Numbered from the stretch's first letter, positions 16,155 through 23,198 are shown. The stretch is DNA of 27,088 nucleotides from JBCBTJ01 sp964597685 (GCA_964597685.1 CAZQZC010000020.1:1-27088); one strand, 5' to 3'. A program made the numbers and translations. The notes: generated by a model from the letters alone, not told the origin.

Positions 16155-16889
16155 CTAATTGAACGCGCCGAGACGAATGAGCGCGTAGATCGACGTTCCG
16201 ATGCCCAAAACAACGTAGCCGATCACAAGCAAGCCAATCAGCGCAAGGGAGAACAGACCTCCCTTGACCCATGCGCCGCCAGTCGTATCGGCGAGAACCC
16301 CTGGCGAACCTCTGACAAAGGTGATGAAGTACATCGCGACGACCGGTATCGTCGTTGCAAAAACAACGATCGCGGGCAGCCCTTCAGTCATCGTGATCGG
16401 CGTCGCCAAAATCCCAGCGACGGATCCAGCGGACAGGACCGCCATGGCGATGTTGAGGCGCGCCGACCAGGCCATGCCCCGGCGGAACGCAGCCAGCAGG
16501 AACACGCTCAATGACGATGCGAGCCCGATGACAAAGGGCTGCGCCAAGGACATCGCATCGGCGTAGATATCGAGGAACTCATCCATGCGGCCGCCAGTCA
16601 CGTCTTCATAGGTTGCAATGACGTCCGCGGATTGCTGCTCAAACGAATTCCGGATGAGCTTTTTGTAGCCCCCGCCAAACAGGGCGACGAGAAACTGTGC
16701 ACCCAATAGACCGAGCCACAGCCGAAGGGCCGGCGTGTAGGACACTCGATCCCGCTCCGCATAGGCGCGAAACACCGCATTTGGCCGCACGAACAAATCG
16801 CGCAGCGTCTTTAGCGAGCGAAAATTAAAGCCGAAGACATCCTCGACCGCGTCTTGAACGCCGGATGGTCTGACGCGCTCGTCGTTCAT
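16155..16889 (-). CDS. DUF3667-like integral membrane protein
   Basis: A 244-residue protein. The N-terminus NFRSLKTLRDLFVRPNAVFRAY, then YTPALRLWL, is the pattern of DUF3667 proteins, but the usual N-terminal zinc ribbon is missing. About five membrane segments follow (LLGAQFLVALF; VIGLASSLSVFLLAAF; LNIAMAVLSAGSVAGILAT; AIVVFATTIPVVAMYFITF; GGLFSLALIGLLVIGYVVLGI). Function is unknown. A GGGAGG site is placed 5 bases before the ATG at 16889. It is the promoter-proximal gene of the operon with the gamma carbonic anhydrase; a bicarbonate-related role would be speculation. Confidence 0.75.
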   Translation of the reverse strand: MNDERVRPSGVQDAVEDVFGFNFRSLKTLRDLFVRPNAVFRAYAERDRVSYTPALRLWLGLLGAQFLVALFGGGYKKLIRNSFEQQSADVIATYEDVTGGRMDEFLDIYADAMSLAQPFVIGLASSLSVFLLAAFRRGMAWSARLNIAMAVLSAGSVAGILATPITMTEGLPAIVVFATTIPVVAMYFITFVRGSPGVLADTTGGAWVKGGLFSLALIGLLVIGYVVLGIGTSIYALIRLGAFN

Positions 16890-16933
16890 ATTGGCCTCCC
16901 ACCGCTCCCAACCTGGCTTAGCCCGACGCCCCG

Positions 16934-16948
16934 TTTACAAGACGTTAA
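16934..16948. promoter_or_regulatory. Possible degenerate CtrA box
   Basis: TTTA-N7-TTAA resembles the CtrA consensus TTAA-N7-TTAA with one changed base. It lies in the 239-bp divergent gap between the DUF3667-like gene and the PhoH-family gene. CtrA is universal in this bacterial group, but such short sites occur by chance. Confidence 0.25.
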
Positions 16949-17031
16949 CCCCGTGCGCAGACTCTGGCCATAGATTCGCAATAGGGGGTTGCGGCTGAAT
17001 GTGGCGACCATGCCGATCATCAGCAAGTCCA

Positions 17032-17047
17032 GGCCGCCCAGGCGGCC
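17032..17047 (+). other. Leader hairpin upstream of PhoH-family gene
   Basis: GGCCGC and GCGGCC arms with a 4-base loop form a very stable small stem in the plus-strand transcript, 25 bases before the terminator-like hairpin. Together they may form a structured leader or short RNA. Confidence 0.45.
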
Positions 17048-17070
17048 ATCCCCGACTCTTCCGTTTTCGC

Positions 17071-17104
17071 AGACCGCGGCGCTTTTCGGCTCCGCGGTTT
17101 TTTT
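17071..17104 (+). terminator. Intrinsic-terminator-like hairpin in PhoH leader
   Basis: Arms ACCGCGG (17073-17079) and CCGCGGT (17092-17098), perfect over 7 bp plus two weaker outer pairs, with a 12-base loop, are followed directly by seven Ts (17098-17104). That is a classical factor-independent terminator on the plus strand. It ends only 24 bases before the ATG of the PhoH-family gene, so it can either end a short leader RNA or act as an attenuator of that gene. Confidence 0.65.
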
Positions 17105-17128
17105 ACGCCCAACTGAAGGAGCTTGCTC

Positions 17129-17938
17129 ATGGGTAAACGGTCCGCCGCACGTCGCATCCGGAACGCCGAGTTCGACACGTCCGCCTATTTCGACGACGAA
17201 GCGCGCGCAGAGGGCCGGAACCTCTACGCCATTGACGGCGGCGGGGGCTGGCATCCAGACGACGGGCAGAAGGTGAAGAACCTCCAGCGGAAATCCGAAC
17301 CGCCGCGCGATCAGCGCTATGTCAAAAACATCACGCCACGCTCGGAAAACCAGAAGCGGCTTCTCGACGCCCTCGACGCCCATCCGCTCGTCGCGGCCGT
17401 GGGTCCGGCCGGCACCGGCAAGACGTATCTCGCGATCTGCAAGGCGGTCGAGGCGCTGCAGAAGGGCAAGGTCGGCCGGATCGTCCTGTCTCGCCCCGCC
17501 GTCGAGGCCGGCGAGCAGATCGGCTTTCTTCCCGGCGCGATGGAGGACAAGCTCGCACCCTATCTCCGGCCCCTCTACGACGCCCTGTCGGACCGGCTGA
17601 GCCCGCAACAATTGAAGCACATGATTTCCGAAGGCGTGATCGAGATCGCGCCGATCGGCTTCATGCGCGGACGGACGTTGAACAACGCCTTCGTGGTCAT
17701 CGACGAGGCCCAGAACTGCACCTACACGCAGCTGAAAATGCTGCTCACCCGGCTCGGCTGGCACTCGACCATGGTCGTCACCGGCGACCCCAACCAATCC
17801 GACCTCCTGCCTGAAATGTCCGGCCTGCACACGATCGCGGCGAAGCTTGAAAGCATGGAGAACGTCGCCGTCGTTCGCCTGGAAGGCCAGGACGTGGTGC
17901 GCCACCCGCTGGTGGCGGACATGCTGGATACGCTTTAG
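17129..17938 (+). CDS. PhoH family ATPase
   Basis: A 269-residue P-loop protein. A charged N-terminal extension (1-65) precedes NITPRSENQKRLLDAL, Walker A GPAGTGKT at 92-99, the SRPAVEAGEQIGFLPG region, Walker B/DEAQ motif FVVIDEAQN, and the sensor VVTGDPNQSDL. These are the PhoH landmarks, related to the RNA helicase-like YbeZ/PhoL; no ybeY lies next to it, so it is probably the PhoH branch. Known members bind ATP and possibly RNA and respond to phosphate starvation. AAGGAG at 17117-17122 is ideally placed for the ATG at 17129. An intrinsic-terminator-like stem lies just upstream. Confidence 0.88.
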   Translation: MGKRSAARRIRNAEFDTSAYFDDEARAEGRNLYAIDGGGGWHPDDGQKVKNLQRKSEPPRDQRYVKNITPRSENQKRLLDALDAHPLVAAVGPAGTGKTYLAICKAVEALQKGKVGRIVLSRPAVEAGEQIGFLPGAMEDKLAPYLRPLYDALSDRLSPQQLKHMISEGVIEIAPIGFMRGRTLNNAFVVIDEAQNCTYTQLKMLLTRLGWHSTMVVTGDPNQSDLLPEMSGLHTIAAKLESMENVAVVRLEGQDVVRHPLVADMLDTL

Positions 17939-17989
17939 GACGCGCGCAATCCGATTTACAGCCGCGCGAAGCGCTGGTAGCCGGGTCCC

Positions 17990-18748
17990 ATGGGCGTTGT
18001 CGGCTTCATGGGACCCTCTTATACGTTCAGCGAACGCGCCGCGCGTGCGCTCGCTGGCGATGGAGAGATCGCGCCGCTTAACTCGGTCGACGACGTGTTT
18101 GGCCGCCTCGTTTCCGGGCAAACGGACTTCGCGGCGACGCCTATCGAAAATGACTTCGCAGGCTACGTCCCCACAGCCCTCGCCGCGGCGCGACGGCTTG
18201 AAACACCGCTCCGCGTGGTGCGGGAACACGTAGAGGACATCCGCTTCAGTCTGTACCAACCCAAAGCGCAAGCCGGCGCGCGGCGTGAGAAAATCGTCAG
18301 CCATCCGATGAGCCTGAAACAATGCCGCGCCTGGACCGAGGCGCAGGGTGTGGAGACGGAAGAGGAAGCGACAAACGGCAGCGCCTTTGTACGCGCCCGC
18401 GACGGCGGCGAGCCGGGCATCGCCGCTATCGGCCCATCGGGCCTGGATGACCCGGCGATGCTCGAAGTGGAAACGGACCTCCAGGGCCCCCAGGCCAATC
18501 GAACGCGGTTTCTGCTTCTCGAGCGCCAGCCCGCGCCGGCGTCCTGTCGGCGGGCGCTCCTCGCCATCGACGCGCTCGAAAAGCTGCTTGACGGGAACTC
18601 GCCGCAACGCTTGGTCGTCGCAGGAGCGCCGCGGCCCTTGGGTGCGCTCGGCGCGTACGAGCACATTGTGGAGTGCGCGTTTAGGTCGCCAATATTGTTG
18701 ACGGAATTGGAGACGTGCGGCGCGGTCGCGCTGTTGACTTGGAGCTGA
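17990..18748 (+). CDS. Prephenate dehydratase-like protein
   Basis: A 252-residue soluble protein with the PDT signature points in order: GPSYTFSERAA at the N-terminus, PIENDFAGYV (in place of IEN-S/T-G), SHPMSLKQCRAW, and the catalytic NRTRFLLLE. These suggest conversion of prephenate to phenylpyruvate for phenylalanine synthesis. The C-terminal third (ALEKLLDG to the end) is short and does not show the usual ESRP motif of the regulatory ACT domain, so it may lack allosteric control or be a divergent paralogue with another role. It follows the PhoH gene by 51 bp with a weak ribosome binding site. Confidence 0.65.
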   Translation: MGVVGFMGPSYTFSERAARALAGDGEIAPLNSVDDVFGRLVSGQTDFAATPIENDFAGYVPTALAAARRLETPLRVVREHVEDIRFSLYQPKAQAGARREKIVSHPMSLKQCRAWTEAQGVETEEEATNGSAFVRARDGGEPGIAAIGPSGLDDPAMLEVETDLQGPQANRTRFLLLERQPAPASCRRALLAIDALEKLLDGNSPQRLVVAGAPRPLGALGAYEHIVECAFRSPILLTELETCGAVALLTWS

Positions 18749-18778
18749 TTGGACAAAGCGCAACACGGGTGGGGATCA

Positions 18779-19447
18779 ATGGGATTTGCGTGGGTGCAGA
18801 GAATTGCGGCCGGCGTCGTCGCGCTGGTGTCGGCTGGGCTCACGCTGGGGTTTGGCGATCGATTGGCGACGCTTGAGGGGGCGTGGCGCTATGTCGGCCT
18901 CGGCGCCGGCGCGGTGGGCTTGTTCACGATTTTCGTGGCCGCCCTCCGGCTTGGCAGTTGGTGGCGCTATCGCAAAGTGCTGGGTCGATGGATCTACGCC
19001 TCTTGGAGCTATGACGCGCCACATCAGCGGTCGTTTGCGACCATGCGTTTTGTCATCACCGACGGCGGACAACTTGAATATCGCGTTCTGCTGTATGGCT
19101 CGCTCGAGGACCTTGAGGCGGCGCTGCGGGGCGAGCCTGTGGACTCCACCGGCGACGCCACATCCATCACCTGCCGGTACGAAGATGCTCTCGACCGTGT
19201 CCACTTGATCTATGATGTGACGTTCCGCAACCGGGACGTGACGGACCGGCGCGGCATGCTGCGCATCAAGGTCGGCGAGCGCGGCGTCCTTGACGGCGAA
19301 TGGGTGTCGGCCACGACGGGCGCGCTCAACGAAGGGCTTTGGCGCGCCGCGCGGCCCAAACGCTTCGCCGACCTGTTGAAACGGATCGAGGCGAGTACGG
19401 AGCACGACGCAGAACGTTTCAAAGCCCACACCCCACATCGCGCATAG
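18779..19447 (+). CDS. Two-TM, beta-rich domain protein resembling Cap15 (S-2TMbeta)
   Basis: About 222 residues. Two hydrophobic helices (about 6-27 and 36-56: AAGVVALVSAGLTLGFG and GLGAGAVGLFTIFVAAL) are followed at the membrane edge by WWRYRKVLGRWIYASW, and a soluble part made of strand-like stretches (FVITDGGQLEYRVLLYG, SITCRY, LIYDVTFRN, GMLRIKV, GVLDGEWVS). This layout, with an initial G-x-W strand and a late L-x-G-x-W strand, resembles the SMODS-associated 2TM beta-barrel effectors (Cap15) of CBASS, but no CD-NTase gene is seen here. The resemblance is by architecture only. The ATG at 18779 was chosen over a TTG at 18749 for its GGGG site and helix position. Confidence 0.7.
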   Translation: MGFAWVQRIAAGVVALVSAGLTLGFGDRLATLEGAWRYVGLGAGAVGLFTIFVAALRLGSWWRYRKVLGRWIYASWSYDAPHQRSFATMRFVITDGGQLEYRVLLYGSLEDLEAALRGEPVDSTGDATSITCRYEDALDRVHLIYDVTFRNRDVTDRRGMLRIKVGERGVLDGEWVSATTGALNEGLWRAARPKRFADLLKRIEASTEHDAERFKAHTPHRA

Positions 19448-19467
19448 CGAAGGTCCGTTCGCGCCCC

Positions 19468-19517
19468 TTGAAATTCAATGCACCTTCAATTACTTTGAAA
19501 TTCAAAGCTATTGAAGG
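19468..19517. promoter_or_regulatory. Palindromic operator-like region over the RBS
   Basis: TTGAAATTCAA occurs twice (19468-19478 and 19495-19505), 27 bp apart. The second copy is the centre of a 35-bp near-palindrome: outer arms CCTTCAAT (19483-19490) and ATTGAAGG (19510-19517), inner arms CTTTGAA and TTCAAAG around a single A. The AAGGA ribosome binding site of the next gene is inside the right arm. This is a strong candidate operator for the winged-helix regulator encoded two genes on, or an RNA stem that hides the ribosome binding site. Confidence 0.65.
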
Positions 19518-19526
19518 AACGAACCT

Positions 19527-20144
19527 ATGAGTACCGCCGCAGATGATCTCGCCTATGTCCGCGACCTGGCTGAAGCCGGGCAATCGGCCCCGCTTCTTGG
19601 AGGGCGGTTTCTCGCCTGGTGGGGCGGTCTGGTTACGCTGGCCTATGCAGCGCACTACCTGATCGTCAGTGGGATCGCCGGCGTCGAGGCGATCTGGCTT
19701 GCTTGGCTGTGGATTGGATTCTCCGTGATCGGGATGGGCGGATACATCACCCTGATGCGCCTGTTTCCGGCCGACAAGCCCGGCCAGTCTTCGGCGGGAA
19801 ACCGCGCCGACGCGACGGTGTGGACAGCGGGCGGCTTCGCCTTGTTCGCCTTTTTCGCTGGCGCGGTGATCAAGTCCGGTCTCGATAATCAAGCCAGCGT
19901 CGCCTTCATCTGGTCGCTGCCCGTCGTGTTTGCTGTGTACGGCGTGTCTCTGATCTCGGTGGGCGTGATGGGGGAAAACGGCGTCCTCAAGGCGGCGGGC
20001 GCGGTGGCGTTCGGGTTTGTGACCCTGTCGGTGCTCATGGTTGAGCGGGCGGAGATCTGGCTCGTCGCCTCAGCGGCCGCTGCGCTGACCGTCTTCGCAC
20101 CGGGAATAATTCTCATGACGAGAGAGCCGCGTGCGGTGGTGTGA
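19527..20144 (+). CDS. Multi-pass membrane protein paired with winged-helix regulator
   Basis: A 205-residue protein. After a short soluble N-terminus (residues 1-25) about six membrane helices follow (FLAWWGGLVTLAYAAHYLIV; IWLAWLWIGFSVIGMGGYITL; WTAGGFALFAFFAGAVI; VAFIWSLPVVFAVYGVSLISVG; GAVAFGFVTLSVLMV; EIWLVASAAAALTVFAPGIIL). I do not recognise a characterised family; similar proteins are found next to HTH_34 regulators in related bacteria. AAGGA at 19514-19518 serves the ATG at 19527. It ends 8 bases before the regulator gene, so the two are one operon, and the palindromic site upstream suggests autoregulation. Confidence 0.75.
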   Translation: MSTAADDLAYVRDLAEAGQSAPLLGGRFLAWWGGLVTLAYAAHYLIVSGIAGVEAIWLAWLWIGFSVIGMGGYITLMRLFPADKPGQSSAGNRADATVWTAGGFALFAFFAGAVIKSGLDNQASVAFIWSLPVVFAVYGVSLISVGVMGENGVLKAAGAVAFGFVTLSVLMVERAEIWLVASAAAALTVFAPGIILMTREPRAVV

Positions 20145-20152
20145 GGCCTGTT

Positions 20153-20464
20153 ATGAGCGACGACAATCCCTTCGACCATTCCGACATCAACGACGTGATC
20201 CACGGCCGCCTGAGGCTTGGGGTGATGGCCTACCTCTCCACCGCCAGCCCGGCCATCTTCGGCGAACTTCGCGACAAGGTGGGCGCCACCGACGGCAATC
20301 TCTCCACCCATTTGCGCAAGCTTGAAGAGGCCGGCTACGTTTTGCAGGAGAAACGCTTTGTCGGCCGCCGGCCCCAGACCCGGGTCCACCTGACCGATGC
20401 GGGACGCAACGCATGGGTCGCCTGGCTCGACCGCATGCGATCGCTTATGGCGGCGGCCGAATAG
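20153..20464 (+). CDS. Winged-helix transcriptional regulator (HTH_34 type)
   Basis: A 103-residue DNA-binding protein. DINDVIHGRLRLGVMAYLS forms the first helices; FGELRDKVGATDGNLSTHLRKLEEAGYV is the helix-turn-helix with recognition helix NLSTHLRKL, and the wing is VLQEKRFVGRRPQTRVHLTDAGRNAW. This is the MarR/PadR-like HTH_34 family. It has no sensor domain, so it probably acts with its membrane partner or a bound small ligand. The ATG at 20153 was chosen over an in-frame upstream ATG at 20141, which would overlap the preceding gene. It likely binds the palindromes at 19468-19517. Confidence 0.88.
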   Translation: MSDDNPFDHSDINDVIHGRLRLGVMAYLSTASPAIFGELRDKVGATDGNLSTHLRKLEEAGYVLQEKRFVGRRPQTRVHLTDAGRNAWVAWLDRMRSLMAAAE

Positions 20465-20466
20465 GC

Positions 20467-21363
20467 TCATGCGGCCAGCGCCCCATCGGCGAAGGTTCCG
20501 ATGCGGGCGATGGCGGCGCGGGCGTCGGACAGGAAGGCGTGGAAGAAGTGGAAGACATGGATCATCTCCGGCCACACTTCCAACGTCACCGGCACGCCCG
20601 CCGCACCGGCGCGTTCGGACAGCAGCGTGCTGTCTGAGAGCAGCACCTCTTCGGATCCCACCTGGATCAACATCGGCGGCAAATCGCTGAGATCAGCGTT
20701 TACCGGAGAGACCAAAGGTGCGGCGAGGTCCCCGCCATTGACGTAATTGGCAGCCATCATGTCGATGTTCTGTTTGTTGATCATCGGATCGCTCTCGGCC
20801 TTCGCGTGGTAGCTCCAGCTTTCATTCTCCAGATTGACCCACGGCGAGATCGGGACGAGCGCCGCCGGTTTCGGCAAACCTCCGTCGCGGATCTGGATCG
20901 CGGTCGCCAAGGTCAGACCGCCGCCCGCGGAATCGCCGGCGATGAAGATCTTCGCCGGGTCGGCGCCCGTGTCCAAAAGGCCGCGATAGGCGGCGAGCCC
21001 GTCCTCCACCGCCGCGGGATGCGGGTCCTCCGGGCCGAGGCGGTAATCCATGGAATACGCCGTCGCGCGGGACGCATGGGCGATGTGCGATACCATGGAG
21101 GCGTGTCCCCGGGGGCTGCCGATTACATATCCGCCGCCATGGAAGTAGAGCAGCGTGCGCCCGGGCAGCGCGTTCGCGGGCGTCAGCTTCAGCCCCGGCA
21201 CGCCGCCGAGCGCCGCTTCAACGATCTCAACGCCTTCAGCTTTTGGCATCGCCTCTCCGGCCGCGACGTAATTCTGCCGCATCTCCGCAATGGACGGTTC
21301 GACCGTCGGATCGACCACCTGGCTGGCGAGGAAGTCGCGGACGATCTGAATTTCACTGGGCAT
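20467..21363 (-). CDS. Alpha/beta hydrolase, HSL-type esterase
   Basis: About 298 residues of the hormone-sensitive-lipase family. The oxyanion-hole motif HGGGYVIGS follows TLLYF; the nucleophile serine is in GDSAGGGL; the acidic residue is likely in the strand LIQVGSEEVLLSDS, and the His in MIHVFHFF. All catalytic elements are present, so an active carboxylesterase on short- or medium-chain esters is expected. No signal peptide is seen. The ATG at 21363 has GGAG at the correct distance; an in-frame start 57 bases upstream lacks one. It converges with the winged-helix regulator gene, just 2 bases apart. Confidence 0.92.
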   Translation of the reverse strand: MPSEIQIVRDFLASQVVDPTVEPSIAEMRQNYVAAGEAMPKAEGVEIVEAALGGVPGLKLTPANALPGRTLLYFHGGGYVIGSPRGHASMVSHIAHASRATAYSMDYRLGPEDPHPAAVEDGLAAYRGLLDTGADPAKIFIAGDSAGGGLTLATAIQIRDGGLPKPAALVPISPWVNLENESWSYHAKAESDPMINKQNIDMMAANYVNGGDLAAPLVSPVNADLSDLPPMLIQVGSEEVLLSDSTLLSERAGAAGVPVTLEVWPEMIHVFHFFHAFLSDARAAIARIGTFADGALAA

Positions 21364-21436
21364 GGGGTCTCTCCGGCTCAAGGTTTCCGCGATGCTCGCC
21401 GCCTTTCGCCCGCGCCGCAAGGCGAGAGCCGATCCG

Positions 21437-21715
21437 TCAGACCGCCCCGCGCCCCTCTCCCAGGATCACGCGGCGCAAATGCGTGTGAAGCGCCTCGTCC
21501 GTCATCTCCTCAATCTTCTGAGGCGAGCCTTTGGGCGCCGGCCCCGGCGCCAGCGCATCGAGGCGCTTGAGCGCAGCGACGACCGACAGCGCCGCCCGCA
21601 ACCCCGCCGCATCTCCACGACAGCGCGCGCATTCCGCCTCCGCCAAAGCCCGTTTCAGCGTCAGCGCCCGGGGGCGGCGCGCCTTGGGGGCGAGGGATCT
21701 GCGTTGTTTGGCCAT
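21437..21715 (-). CDS. Small basic hypothetical protein
   Basis: About 92 residues, rich in Arg, Lys and Ala: a basic N-terminus (MAKQRRSLAPKARRPRAL), helices with a CARC motif (AEAECARCRGDAAGLRAAL), and a C-terminal helix EALHTHLRRVIL. No family is recognised. A GGGAG site 5-6 bases before the ATG at 21715 favours a real gene. It could be a nucleic-acid-binding protein, but this is only suggested by its charge. Confidence 0.45.
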   Translation of the reverse strand: MAKQRRSLAPKARRPRALTLKRALAEAECARCRGDAAGLRAALSVVAALKRLDALAPGPAPKGSPQKIEEMTDEALHTHLRRVILGEGRGAV

Positions 21716-22201
21716 TCTGTCTCCCAGCCGATCGAACCGGCCAGCGTCTCCGCCTCCGGGTCTCTCTCGTTGCGCCCGCCTGGCGGGGCTCTGCGCGACG
21801 GCGCTGAAACGCCTCAACGTAGTGTAATGCGCTAGAACCGAGCCGCCTCGGCGCCGTCGCGCGCGGCGATGTTCGCGCTGTCCCGCCGGGCCTCAGCCTT
21901 TGTCCCGCACTCGCCTTTCAAACCCGCCTGTCGCCAGACGGGCCGCGCGGGAGGCCGGGGCGTTTCCCACCGAACGTTTCCGTTCGGCGCCCGGACCGGC
22001 GCCGCTAGACGGGGGTGCGGGAGACATTCCCCGCGTCCGCCAAACCGCCGCATCCCGCCCCCAAGTTCAATGTCGACCTCGAGCCCCAGGGCGGAATGCA
22101 AGGGATTATGACCGTGGCGCACGAGCGGGGGATAAGCATCTCCGATCAATCACAGCACAGCTTGAGGCAAACGCGAGAAAACGGCGCGCGACGCGCAGCC
22201 C
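21716..22201. other. Gene-free, hairpin-rich stretch
   Basis: No convincing gene is seen in 486 bp: the open frames have atypical Pro/Arg-rich translations and no good start. Three hairpin-forming repeats lie here: CCGAG/CTCGG (21838-21851), CCCGCCTG/CAGACGGG with one mismatch (21923-21942), and CCGAACG/CGTTCGG with loop TTTC (21970-21987). It may be a decayed gene, an interspersed repeat or a structured RNA. Confidence 0.5.
21970..21987. repeat. Perfect 7-bp hairpin with TTTC loop
   Basis: CCGAACG-TTTC-CGTTCGG forms a compact stem-loop, the strongest in the gene-free stretch. No T-run follows on the plus strand (GCGCCCGG) or on the minus strand (TGGGAAAC), so it is not a standard intrinsic terminator. 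Confidence 0.5.
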
Positions 22202-22435
22202 TTACGGAACCGGTGAGCGATAAGCCGGAAAGCTCTCCTCGCCTAGATCGATGTCTACAACGCGCGCCTGCAATAGAGCTTCTGCACGCCACCTCTCAGC
22301 TCGCGCTTTCGCAGCGTCCAAGGCTTCGACAACTTCATGAACAGTTTCCGACGCGTCTTGAGCCTCAGTATACGCCAACAGAGCATCCAGTGCGTCGCAG
22401 ACTGAACTTGCCGCAACAGTGGCGTCTTTTGTCAT
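22202..22435 (-). CDS. Small hypothetical protein
   Basis: A 77-residue acidic, mostly helical protein (VCDALDALLAYTEAQDASETVHEVVEALDAAKARAERWRAEALLQA), ending in a short Pro-rich tail. No family is recognised. A modest GGGA lies about 8 bases before the ATG at 22435, and the coding bases look normal, while the DNA just upstream becomes AT-rich. It could be a small regulator or a remnant; confidence is limited. Confidence 0.45.
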   Translation of the reverse strand: MTKDATVAASSVCDALDALLAYTEAQDASETVHEVVEALDAAKARAERWRAEALLQARVVDIDLGEESFPAYRSPVP

Positions 22436-22614
22436 GTGCTTTTCCCATTTTCGAGTGCGGCTATTGACTTTGCACCCGCCCTGATTGCGCGCCAGGTTTT
22501 ATCTTTACAGGAACGATAGAGCGCTGACCGTGGGTGAGAAGTGCAAGATATCGAAAAGCTAGAATCTTGCGCAGTTCGGACACACAAAACGCTACGATAA
22601 AAATATATTTATAC

Positions 22615-22639
22615 CTCTCTTTTGCACCCCAAAAGAGAG
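22615..22639. repeat. 10-bp inverted repeat in AT-rich gap
   Basis: CTCTCTTTTG and CAAAAGAGAG are perfect arms around CACCC. The repeat lies in the 276-bp gap (22436-22711) between the small hypothetical gene and the GNAT gene, in a clearly AT-rich patch with TAAAAATATATTTATA just before it. On the minus strand it would follow the GNAT gene and be followed by AT-rich sequence, so it may be its terminator; an operator is the alternative. Confidence 0.5.
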
Positions 22640-22711
22640 TGAATATGGTCGTCGCAACGGCCCTGGCTCTTCCGAATTCTGCCGCGGACCACGCGCCAAA
22701 GACCACATGAT

Positions 22712-23158
22712 TCAGGGTGATCTCAAGCGGATGGAGACCACGCCGCCCTCGTCGGACTTTTGCCCTGTCTCCGTCCATCCCAGCGCTTCATAGGCGGCGC
22801 GTGCGAAGCGGTTCGGGGCGTCGACGTTCAACTCCAGCGGACGGCCTGCATAGTCGCGGGTCGCCTCGAGCAAGCCCCGGCCCACGCCGCAAAAACGCCA
22901 GTCGCGCTGAACGAACAGATATTCCACATAGGCCTGGCGCGCACGGAGCGTAATGAACCCGACGATGCCTGCATGCGCTTCTTCGGCCACCCAGACGTCG
23001 GAGCCTCGGATCGCCGCGCGCAACGGCTCCACGCGCACAACTGGCCCGCGCCGCCAGTCGAAATCGCGAAAAGAATCCACAAAAACGTGGAGACAGCCGT
23101 CCATATCGGACGGACGGAAAGGCCGGACGCGCCAGCCAGCGGCGGGATGGTCGTTCAT
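22712..23158 (-). CDS. GNAT family N-acetyltransferase
   Basis: A 148-residue GNAT. WRVRPFRPSDMDGCLHVF is the first strand and helix; VWVAEEAHAGIVGFITLR leads to AYVEYLFVQRDWRFCGVGRGLLEAT, which is acetyl-CoA motif A with a C-G-V-G-R-G turn; LELNVDAPNRFARAAYEALGW is motif B with the typical N-x-x-A-x-x-x-Y-x-x-x-G-W. It transfers an acetyl group to an amine whose identity cannot be read from the sequence. It lies 40 bp downstream of lpdA on the same strand. Confidence 0.88.
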   Translation of the reverse strand: MNDHPAAGWRVRPFRPSDMDGCLHVFVDSFRDFDWRRGPVVRVEPLRAAIRGSDVWVAEEAHAGIVGFITLRARQAYVEYLFVQRDWRFCGVGRGLLEATRDYAGRPLELNVDAPNRFARAAYEALGWTETGQKSDEGGVVSIRLRSP

Positions 23159-23198
23159 GATTGGAACCTAAACCTCAGCCCCGCGAGCCGCCAAGGGG

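Noticed and set aside
16886..18766. A 626-codon minus-strand open frame spanning the PhoH and prephenate-dehydratase-like genes
   Set aside because: It is antisense to two genes with clear family motifs, and its translation is low-complexity and rich in Arg, Gly and His.
20806..21570. A long plus-strand open frame opposite the esterase gene
   Set aside because: It is antisense to a clear alpha/beta hydrolase with full catalytic motifs; long antisense frames are expected in GC-rich DNA.
21832..22149. A 105-codon minus-strand open frame in the hairpin-rich stretch
   Set aside because: The translation is Pro/Arg/Gly-rich and includes the hairpin repeats; no good ribosome binding site; more likely non-coding.
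22461..22778. A 105-codon minus-strand open frame across the AT-rich gap
   Set aside because: Its only start is inside the GNAT gene, it has no ribosome binding site and the translation has no recognisable domain pattern.
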